This document shows positions 1 through 5,234 of a stretch of 5,819 nt of DNA, piece by piece. The stretch comes from Clostridia bacterium (GTDB lineage: Bacteria > Bacillota > Clostridia > Oscillospirales > CAG-272): contig JAFTMU010000389.1 of assembly GCA_017452215.1 (NCBI GenBank), positions 1 through 5,819 of the forward strand, written 5' to 3'. The notes under the pieces are model-generated. The model saw only the letters and a program-made list of their open reading frames with translations, was not told the DNA's origin and ran no database searches. Both the position numbers and the translations under genes were made by a program. Within the stretch, counting starts at the first letter, position 1, and the number at the start of each line of letters is the position of its first letter.

Positions 1-725
1 CTTTTGGAATCACCTACGGGATCGATAGCGGCGTCCGCTGTGAGTATATTCAAAAAAGCGGAGGAGATATCCTCCTTTTCAGCGATCGGGGAAAAGCCGT
101 CGCCGTAGATTTTACCGATGGAAGCGCAGACGGCGCCTCTACACTTGTTTCCGAAGCGTATGTGGCGCAGTGCACCGAGCTTGAAACGTTGATCATCAGC
201 CACTATCACAATATGGCAAGCCATTTTATTGACGTTGTGGCGGGAGGGATCAAGGTTCGCTCCATTCGTTTGCCAACTCCGCAAAGCGAATGGGAGAGCG
301 CTGTTGCCAAGCGCTTGGTTCAGGAAGCCGAGGTACACGGAATCGAGGTGCGCTTTGACATGGACGAGCTTCCAATCCGGGAGCTGAATCTTCAAATCCT
401 GGATCACGAGCTTTTTGAATCCGACCGTCATACAGCCCTGCTGCTGTCTGCCACAGCAAACGGAAAAACGGCTGTTTATGCCAATTCCTCAATTCCGGAT
501 AGCACCTTGTTTCCCCTGGCTAAAAATTTCATGAGAAATGCAGACCTATTTATTCTGGGCGATACCGGATATAAATCTGCCTCTCCCACAGCTTTTCCCG
601 TGCTTTCCGATAAAACGGAGACCGTCATCCTTGCAAAAGAAAAGCTGCGACGTCTGCTCCCACTTCTTGAGAGGCGATCGGATGTGATCATTGCACCACC
701 GCTGCATCTCTTTTATTTAAGATAA
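1..725 (+). CDS. ComEC/Rec2-like protein, C-terminal MBL-fold region (5' end outside window)
   Basis: The frame is open from the first complete codon at position 3 to the TAA at 723-725, so this is the last 240 residues of a longer protein; the GTG at 162 is internal. The stretch follows the order of the metallo-beta-lactamase region found at the C terminus of ComEC/Rec2 DNA-uptake channel proteins: a start resembling VGQGDAILI (around 36-85), a LIISHYH strand and loop (189-209), a KTAVYAN strand near 465-485, and FILGDTGYKSASP near 549-582 where active enzymes carry HHGS. ComEC forms the membrane channel for transforming DNA, and its MBL domain is thought to act as a nuclease. Here only the first two His of HxHxDH remain (201 and 207), the D-H pair is Met-Ala, and the later GD and HHG sites are also lost, so metal catalysis is unlikely. 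No membrane part is visible, so a stand-alone MBL-fold protein cannot be excluded. Confidence 0.6.
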   Translation, partial: FGITYGIDSGVRCEYIQKSGGDILLFSDRGKAVAVDFTDGSADGASTLVSEAYVAQCTELETLIISHYHNMASHFIDVVAGGIKVRSIRLPTPQSEWESAVAKRLVQEAEVHGIEVRFDMDELPIRELNLQILDHELFESDRHTALLLSATANGKTAVYANSSIPDSTLFPLAKNFMRNADLFILGDTGYKSASPTAFPVLSDKTETVILAKEKLRRLLPLLERRSDVIIAPPLHLFYLR

Positions 726-726
726 T

Positions 727-762
727 AAAGCCTGTTTTCAGTGTCGAAAATAGGCTTTTTTT
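727..762 (+). terminator. Intrinsic terminator after the ComEC-like gene
   Basis: A 13-bp stem (727-739 with 746-758, one G-T wobble) encloses the 6-nt loop AGTGTC and runs into seven T residues (756-762). It begins two bases after the stop codon of the upstream gene, so it separates that gene from dpaA. Confidence 0.88.
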
Positions 763-770
763 CATACACT
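763..770 (+). promoter_or_regulatory. dpaA: Candidate sporulation-sigma -10 box upstream of dpaA
   Basis: CATACACT agrees with the sigma-E -10 consensus (CATACA-T) and with the looser sigma-K form CATAnnnT. It sits directly after the terminator T run and about 47 bases before the dpaA start, a sensible place for a promoter. I cannot find a good matching -35: the bases 14-18 nt upstream lie inside the terminator stem and show neither ATA nor AC at the expected place. A second CATA at 785-788 is a weaker alternative. In B. subtilis the homologous spoVFAB operon is transcribed by sigma-K. The call rests on one box and position only. Confidence 0.33.
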
Positions 771-816
771 GCTGTTGAAGGTTTCATATGCAAATTCGAA
801 AGGGCAGGGGAGAACG

Positions 817-1719
817 ATGAAAAAGACACACGAGCATTCCATTGCGGTTTTGGGCGGAGATCAACGGCAAATCTTTATGGCAAAGGCGTTGTCAAAAATG
901 GGAAAAACACTGAATATTTGGGGATTGAAAGCTCCCGAAAGCGCCACAGTCATGCACTGTGCAGATTGGAAAGAGGCAGTCAAGCGTTCTTCGTGCATTC
1001 TGTTGCCGCTTCCCGCTACCATTGACGGTGTCAGGATCAACGCCCCTTTGGCTCCGGATCCCGAGAGCATTCGCATCGATTCCTTGATGCGGGAGGCAGA
1101 AAACAAGGTTTTGCTGGGTGGAAAATTGTCCGAGGGATTCTTGCAGGCGGCAGAAAACAACGGCGTGAACTGCTATGACTATTTCTTATGTGAGAGTCTG
1201 CAACTGAAAAACGCCTTGTTGACCGCCGAGGCAGCGATTGAGCTTGCCATGCGTGAGCTTCCTGTTACACTGGACGGCGCACCCATTGCAATCGTCGGAT
1301 ACGGCAGGATCGGGGAGCTTTTGGCGCAAAAACTAATTGCTCTTGGCGCCGTGGTCACGGTTTATGCAAGGCGTGAGGAGGTGCTCGTTCGTGCCTCTCT
1401 TGCACATTGCAAAACGGAAAAGCTCCTCTCGAATGACAATGAAACACCTCTGCAAAGCATTGATCCCTCTACAAGGATCGTGTTCAACACCGTGCCAAAG
1501 GTGCTGTTTTCCAAAGCCGTGCTGGCTTCCTTCCCGAAAAGCTGTATTTTCATTGATCTTGCCTCCTTCCCGGGAGGGATCGATCAACACGCCGCCAAGG
1601 AGCTCGGGATCAAATCGATCTGGGCAACGGCTTTACCCGGGAAATACGCTCCCGAAACAGCGGGCTATATTCTGGCACAAACCGTTAACTCTTATATAGA
1701 AAAAATTGAAGCTACATGA
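817..1719 (+). CDS. dpaA: Dipicolinate synthase subunit A (DpaA/SpoVFA)
   Basis: With DpaB it makes dipicolinic acid (pyridine-2,6-dicarboxylate) from the lysine-pathway intermediate 4-hydroxy-tetrahydrodipicolinate in the mother cell; the product goes to the spore core and supports heat resistance. The protein has 300 residues, close to the usual length. An N-terminal domain (about 1-130) is followed by the family stretch NALLTAE (132-138), a Rossmann motif GYGRIG with Gly161, Gly163 and Gly166, the conserved DLASFPGGID (247-256), and ALPGKYAPETAGYIL near the C terminus (272-286). The second Rossmann strand ends in YARR (183-186), basic rather than acidic, which suggests NADPH. I start it at the ATG at 817 because AGGGGAG lies at 806-812; a TTG at 775 in the same frame has no such site and would add 14 residues that do not look conserved. 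dpaB follows after 32 bases, so the pair is an operon. Identification is strong from motif order and neighbour. Confidence 0.95.
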   Translation: MKKTHEHSIAVLGGDQRQIFMAKALSKMGKTLNIWGLKAPESATVMHCADWKEAVKRSSCILLPLPATIDGVRINAPLAPDPESIRIDSLMREAENKVLLGGKLSEGFLQAAENNGVNCYDYFLCESLQLKNALLTAEAAIELAMRELPVTLDGAPIAIVGYGRIGELLAQKLIALGAVVTVYARREEVLVRASLAHCKTEKLLSNDNETPLQSIDPSTRIVFNTVPKVLFSKAVLASFPKSCIFIDLASFPGGIDQHAAKELGIKSIWATALPGKYAPETAGYILAQTVNSYIEKIEAT

Positions 1720-1738
1720 TATCAACTCAAAAAGATCC

Positions 1739-1745
1739 GAGGTGA
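1739..1745 (+). promoter_or_regulatory. dpaB: Ribosome binding site of dpaB
   Basis: GAGGTGA ends 6 bases before the ATG at 1752. The TGA at its end (1743-1745) lies in the dpaB frame, so no earlier start is possible. This fixes the short N terminus of DpaB. Confidence 0.8.
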
Positions 1746-1751
1746 ACGACT

Positions 1752-2312
1752 ATGTTAGGTTACGCCTTCTGCGGCTCCTTTTGCACACATGCCTCTGCCG
1801 TCAAGGAGCTGCGGAATTTAATACAGGAAGGATACGAAATTCAACCGATTATGAGCGAGACTGTCTGGCACACGGACACCCGCTTTGGAAAAGCAAGGGA
1901 GCTTCAAGAGGAGGTGGAGGCACTCTGTCAAAGGAGAATCATTCACACGGTTCCCGAGGCAGAGCCGTTAGGTCCAAAGAACCCCTTGGAGGGATTGATC
2001 ATCGCTCCTTGCACAGGCAATACCTTAGCAAAGCTGGCAAACGGAATCACCGATACCGCCGTTTGTATGGCTGCCAAGGCACATTTGCGTTGCGATCGAC
2101 CGCTGATCCTTGCACTGGCTTCCAATGACGCTTTGTCAGCGAATTTGAAAAATATTGCAACGCTCCTTTCACGCAAATGCGTTTATTTCGTCCCAATGAA
2201 CCAGGACGATCCCGAAAAAAAGCCCCATTCTCTGGTGGCAGATTTTTCACTTCTTCGCCCCACGCTGCACGCCGCCTTCGAGGCAAGGCAATTCCGCAAG
2301 TTGTTTTTGTAA
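1752..2312 (+). CDS. dpaB: Dipicolinate synthase subunit B (DpaB/SpoVFB)
   Basis: This is the flavoprotein-fold partner of DpaA in mother-cell dipicolinate synthesis. The protein has 186 residues. It opens almost at once with the first strand and loop (GYAFCGSFCTH, 3-13), then WHTDTRFGKA (39-48), EAEPLGPKNPL (69-79), the hallmark APCTGNTLAKLANGITD (85-101), MAAKAHLR (106-113), SNDAL (124-128), and FVPMNQDDPEKKP late in the protein. All match the family in order. Against what I recall of B. subtilis SpoVFB (about 200 residues) it lacks a few residues at each end; an in-frame stop just upstream (1743-1745) shows that the short N terminus is real. Because the DpaB family resembles flavin-dependent decarboxylases in fold, a generic flavoprotein label is the alternative, but adjacency to dpaA makes DpaB almost certain. 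It ends six bases before a strong terminator. Confidence 0.95.
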   Translation: MLGYAFCGSFCTHASAVKELRNLIQEGYEIQPIMSETVWHTDTRFGKARELQEEVEALCQRRIIHTVPEAEPLGPKNPLEGLIIAPCTGNTLAKLANGITDTAVCMAAKAHLRCDRPLILALASNDALSANLKNIATLLSRKCVYFVPMNQDDPEKKPHSLVADFSLLRPTLHAAFEARQFRKLFL

Positions 2313-2318
2313 TCCATG

Positions 2319-2349
2319 AAGAGGACGACGCCACGTTGTCCTCTTTTTT
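2319..2349 (+). terminator. Intrinsic terminator of the dpaAB operon
   Basis: A 12-bp stem (2319-2330 with 2334-2345, one G-T wobble) closes on a CCA loop and continues into six T residues (2344-2349). It begins six bases after the dpaB stop codon, so dpaAB is probably transcribed separately from the protease gene that follows. Confidence 0.9.
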
Positions 2350-2350
2350 C

Positions 2351-2377
2351 ATATCAAACAGAATCCAAACATAGAAT
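2351..2377 (+). promoter_or_regulatory. Candidate sigma-E-like promoter of the SpoIVFB-like gene
   Basis: ATA at 2351-2353 and CATAGAAT at 2370-2377 are separated by 16 bases, close to the sigma-E pattern of an ATA-type -35 and a CATACAAT-type -10 (one mismatch, G for C). It starts just after the T run of the upstream terminator and ends 27 bases before the ATG at 2405. In B. subtilis the spoIVF operon is transcribed by sigma-E in the mother cell, so this is the expected promoter type. Both boxes are short and AT-rich, so chance remains a real possibility. Confidence 0.42.
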
Positions 2378-2404
2378 GATGGTAAAAAAGAAAGGGAAGC
2401 GGAT

Positions 2405-2998
2405 ATGAAAAAAAGGAACCTTTTGATCCACCCGATGGCATTGCTCTTTTTTGCCGGCATGCTCCTCACTGACCGCAGCGGCTTGGGAGTTGTCACCTTG
2501 ATGGCAGCGTTGTTTCATGAGCTTGGGCATCTTTTGATTGCAAGAATGATGAGAGTGCCACTCGGGGGGCTGAAATTGGATCTGTTGGGGGCGAGGATCG
2601 AGGTCAAGGGAAGCTATCTTTCTTACGGTGAAGAATGGCTGTTAGCCGCCGCAGGACCGCTGTCAAGCCTGATCGCATCTATTTTGGCGTCTCCGTTTTG
2701 GAGAATATCAAGCTTGTCTGTGATGTTTTCCTGCGCCTCCTTGGTGCTCGGTGTCCTCAATCTTCTGCCGATCCGTACCTTTGATGGGGGAAGAATGCTG
2801 GAAACGATGCTCTTATCGATCACAAGCCTGAAAATCACCAATCAGATCATGAACGCTATTTCTTTTGTTTTTCTGTTTTTGCTTTGGGCAACGGCGGTCT
2901 ATTGCTTGTTAAGGGCAAGCGACGGCTTGTCACTGTTGTGCTTCTCCATGAGCCTGTTTTCACGCTTCTTTGAACGGGAACAGAACGTGAAAACCTGA
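2405..2998 (+). CDS. SpoIVFB-like site-2 protease (M50 family)
   Basis: This is an intramembrane zinc metalloprotease of 197 residues. Hydrophobic segments fall near 9-23, 26-49 (carrying HELGH), 78-99, 101-123, 148-169 and 174-187, giving the six-segment SpoIVFB plan. Zinc and catalytic residues are His38, Glu39 and His42, with Asp127 in NLLPIRTFDGG (119-129) as third ligand; AAAGP (81-85) matches the conserved AGP loop. The N terminus (HPMALLF...LLTD) also parallels SpoIVFB, which cleaves pro-sigma-K in the membrane around the forespore. SpoIVFB of B. subtilis has about 90 more residues, a C-terminal CBS region; here the protein ends soon after the last helix. No SpoIVFA-type regulator lies in the window. 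Its place next to dpaAB favours a sporulation role, but another site-2 protease function is possible. The start at 2405 has the AG-rich stretch AAAGGGAAGCGG just upstream. Confidence 0.82.
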   Translation: MKKRNLLIHPMALLFFAGMLLTDRSGLGVVTLMAALFHELGHLLIARMMRVPLGGLKLDLLGARIEVKGSYLSYGEEWLLAAAGPLSSLIASILASPFWRISSLSVMFSCASLVLGVLNLLPIRTFDGGRMLETMLLSITSLKITNQIMNAISFVFLFLLWATAVYCLLRASDGLSLLCFSMSLFSRFFEREQNVKT

Positions 2999-3016
2999 AA
3001 AAATACAGCGTTGATA

Positions 3017-3045
3017 TTGCATTCGTGGCAAAAAAATGATATAAT
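3017..3045 (+). promoter_or_regulatory. Extended -10 sigma-A promoter of the ABC exporter operon
   Basis: A perfect TATAAT (3040-3045) is preceded by TG at 3037-3038, giving the extended -10 TGATATAAT. TTGCAT at 3017-3022, 17 bases upstream, can serve as a partial -35. Transcription would start near 3052 and leave about 25 bases of leader containing the ribosome binding site. A housekeeping promoter here suggests that the exporter genes are expressed in growing cells, unlike the sporulation genes upstream. Confidence 0.72.
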
Positions 3046-3061
3046 GATTCAGCAGTCCTAT

Positions 3062-3069
3062 AAGGAGGA
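3062..3069 (+). promoter_or_regulatory. Ribosome binding site fixing the ATPase start
   Basis: AAGGAGGA, a near-perfect Shine-Dalgarno site, lies 7 bases before the ATG at 3077. It decides against the longer same-frame start at 3011, which falls upstream of the promoter -10. Confidence 0.9.
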
Positions 3070-3076
3070 TCATATT

Positions 3077-3970
3077 ATGAGGTTGGAATTAAAGGGAATT
3101 CAAAAATCCTTTGGGGAAAAAGAGGTTCTCAAGGGCATCTCCTTTTTTGCCGAGGGTGGGAAAGCCTTTGGTCTGCTTGGTAGAAACGGTGCGGGCAAGA
3201 CCACGGCGATCCGTATTTTAATGAACGTTTTCTCACCCAACAGCGGAGAAGTTCTTTTTAACGGCGGTCCGATCGATTATACCAAGGTACAGTTTGGCTA
3301 TTTGCCCGAGGAGAGAGGCTTGTATCCCAAAAAGAAAATTCTTGATCAGCTGGTCTACTTTTGCGAATTAAAGGGAATGAGCACCAAGGACGCTGTTCGA
3401 TCCGTGGATTGGTGGCTGGAACGTCTCGGAATGACCGAGCACCGCAACAAGCGCCTGGACACGCTCTCAAAGGGAAATCAACAAAAAATACAACTGATCA
3501 CAGCATTGGCTCACGATCCCGATATTATCATATTGGACGAGCCCTTTTCGGGCTTGGATCCGGTCAATGCCATGCTACTCAAGGATGTTGTAAAGGAGGA
3601 GATCAAAAAAGGGAAGATCGTCCTCTTTTCCAGTCATCAAATGAACTATATCGAGGAGTTTTGCGACAGCATCGCCATCATTGAGGGCGGAGAGATCGTT
3701 CTGTTTGGCGAATTGTACGATATCAAACGCAACTACCCAAGAAACCGCTTGGAGGTTGTCAGCACACAGTGCGAGCAGATCCTTTCCGAGTATCCGGATA
3801 TAGCCAATTCCACAGGAGAGCACAGCGTGCAGATCAGACTTTCCTCTCCCGAAGAAAAGCAGGGCCTGTTCCAAAAGCTGACGCAAAAATACGATGTGGA
3901 TGAAATCAAGGTATTCGAGCCATCCTTAAACGACATCTTCGTCGAATATGCGGGAGGTGAACACAAATGA
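3077..3970 (+). CDS. ABC exporter ATP-binding protein, NatA/YhaQ type
   Basis: This is the cytoplasmic ATPase of an ABC-2 type exporter, 297 residues. Motifs in order: aromatic A-loop Phe12, Walker A GRNGAGKTT (35-43), a Q-loop region GYLPEERGLYPK (74-85), signature LSKGNQQ (130-136), Walker B IIILDEP (150-156), D-loop SGLD (158-161) and switch His187 in SSH. The tail (about 215-297), ending in SLNDIFVEYAGG, resembles the DUF4162 domain of NatA/YhaQ-like ATPases. The usual Q-loop glutamine is Glu78; I believe PEERGLY is normal for this subfamily, not a defect. Its stop codon overlaps the permease start by four bases (ATGA), which points to translational coupling. NatA of B. subtilis serves sodium export, but the substrate cannot be deduced here; drug, peptide or ion export are all open. 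Confidence 0.92.
   Translation: MRLELKGIQKSFGEKEVLKGISFFAEGGKAFGLLGRNGAGKTTAIRILMNVFSPNSGEVLFNGGPIDYTKVQFGYLPEERGLYPKKKILDQLVYFCELKGMSTKDAVRSVDWWLERLGMTEHRNKRLDTLSKGNQQKIQLITALAHDPDIIILDEPFSGLDPVNAMLLKDVVKEEIKKGKIVLFSSHQMNYIEEFCDSIAIIEGGEIVLFGELYDIKRNYPRNRLEVVSTQCEQILSEYPDIANSTGEHSVQIRLSSPEEKQGLFQKLTQKYDVDEIKVFEPSLNDIFVEYAGGEHK
3952..3960 (+). promoter_or_regulatory. Ribosome binding site of the permease inside the ATPase gene
   Basis: GGGAGGTGA ends 6 bases before the ATG at 3967 and lies within the last codons of the ATPase gene. The permease can therefore be initiated directly as well as by coupling through the ATGA overlap. Confidence 0.85.
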
Positions 3971-5217
3971 AGCAGTTTTCAAAAATTCTCAAATTTGAAC
4001 TGAAAAATTATCTGCAAAACAAGATCTTCGTAGGCATCACCGTGTTTTTGGTGGCGGTGATTGCCATTGTCATGTTTTTTCCCCGTCTTGCAGGCGCATT
4101 CGCTTCTGATAATGCCGATGCGGCTCCCGATGATTCCGAAAAGCCCGTCATCGCCGTTCTCACCTCGGACAAAGACATGGAAGGCTTGTTACAAAACACG
4201 TTTTCTTCGGTATTTTCCGATCATACCGTCACGGTTCTTGAACAAAGCGAATTGGAGTCGGTAAAGGAAAAAATCCAAAATGGGGAAATGCAGTGCGCCT
4301 TTGCCTTGAAGGATCTGACCTCGTATACCTACTATGTCAACAATTTATCTCTGTACGATTCCAATGCCGCCATTGCCGCAGAGGCTTTGCAAACGGTCTA
4401 CCGGATGAATGCAATGATCAATCAAGGGCTTACTCTCGAGGAGGCACAGGCGGTTTTAACAACGCCGATCAACTATGAGACCGAAAGCCTTGGCAAAAAC
4501 CAGATCGAAAACTTTTTCTACACCTACATTATGATCTTTGCCCTGTACATGGTGATCCTGCTCTACGGTCAGATGGTTGCAACCAACGTCGCCACAGAAA
4601 AAAGCTCCCGTGCAATGGAGCTGCTGGTCACCAGTGCCAACCCCGTCAGTATGATGTTCGGCAAGGTCATCTCCTCCTGCTTGGCAGGGCTTTTCCAGCT
4701 CGTCGCCGTATTTGGATCCGCATTGCTGTTCTTCCACGTCAATGCTTCCTATTGGAGCGGAAACGTCATCATTGAATCCATCTTCAACATGCCCATCGAA
4801 TTATTCATCTATATGCTTCTGTTCTTCGTCCTCGGATTTTTGGTATATGCGTTTCTGTACGGAGCCATCGGCTCCACCGCCTCCAAATTAGAGGATATCA
4901 ACACCTCGGTCATGCCCGTTACCGTCTTGTTCATCATCGGCTTTTTCATCGTTGTCTTTTCCATGACAGAGGGGAATGTAGATAATTCGCTGATGAAGAT
5001 CGCCTCCTTTGTGACGTTTACCTCTCCCATGGCAATGTTTACCCGTATCGCCATGACCACCGTGCCCCTCTACGAGATCCTGATCTCCATACTGATCCTG
5101 ATAGCCTCGGTCTTTGGCGTCGGGTTCCTTTCCGCAAAGATCTACCGTGTAGGTGTTCTTCTGTACGGTACTCCGCCCAAGATCGGTGCGATCATCAAGG
5201 CGATCCGTAAAAAATAA
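3967..5217 (+). CDS. ABC-2 type permease, NatB/YhaP type
   Basis: This is the membrane subunit of the exporter, 416 residues. It has a first TM helix at about 20-38 and a large region outside the membrane (about 40-182) containing a PVIAVLTSD strand. Five more helices follow near 184-204, 234-256, 277-298, 316-333 and 370-389. The loop after the second helix, ATEKSSRAMELLVTSANP (209-226) followed by FGK, is the conserved cytoplasmic element of ABC-2 permeases that meets the ATPase. One helix, a long outer domain and then five helices is the plan of NatB/YhaP-type proteins, and the length agrees. It overlaps the ATPase gene by four bases, so two copies of each subunit probably assemble as one exporter. 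Nothing in the sequence names the substrate. Confidence 0.9.
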   Translation: MKQFSKILKFELKNYLQNKIFVGITVFLVAVIAIVMFFPRLAGAFASDNADAAPDDSEKPVIAVLTSDKDMEGLLQNTFSSVFSDHTVTVLEQSELESVKEKIQNGEMQCAFALKDLTSYTYYVNNLSLYDSNAAIAAEALQTVYRMNAMINQGLTLEEAQAVLTTPINYETESLGKNQIENFFYTYIMIFALYMVILLYGQMVATNVATEKSSRAMELLVTSANPVSMMFGKVISSCLAGLFQLVAVFGSALLFFHVNASYWSGNVIIESIFNMPIELFIYMLLFFVLGFLVYAFLYGAIGSTASKLEDINTSVMPVTVLFIIGFFIVVFSMTEGNVDNSLMKIASFVTFTSPMAMFTRIAMTTVPLYEILISILILIASVFGVGFLSAKIYRVGVLLYGTPPKIGAIIKAIRKK

Positions 5218-5234
5218 TGAAAGAGAAACGGAAT

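Noticed and set aside
162..725. Separate 187-residue gene starting at the GTG at 162
   Set aside because: The same frame is open to position 3 and the upstream residues belong to the MBL-fold start, so 162 is internal.
775..816. Upstream TTG start of dpaA
   Set aside because: It has no Shine-Dalgarno site, while the ATG at 817 has AGGGGAG and gives the usual family length.
741..1025. 94-residue frame overlapping the start of dpaA
   Set aside because: It begins inside the terminator loop, shares its span with a well-identified gene in another frame and resembles no known family.
1706..2128. 140-residue + strand frame covering most of dpaB
   Set aside because: It is an out-of-frame shadow of dpaB, low in hydrophobic pattern and without motifs.
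2047..2496. 149-residue - strand frame across the dpaB/protease junction
   Set aside because: It reads antisense through dpaB, a terminator and the protease start, with no motif or ribosome site to support it.
3011..3045. TTGATA at 3011-3016 as -35 for the TATAAT at 3040
   Set aside because: The spacer would be 23 bases; TTGCAT at 3017 gives 17 and the extended -10 reduces the need for a -35.
3304..3340. Q-loop glutamine replaced by glutamate as a sign of a dead ATPase
   Set aside because: PEERGLY is common in NatA/YhaQ-type ATPases and all other ATPase motifs are intact.
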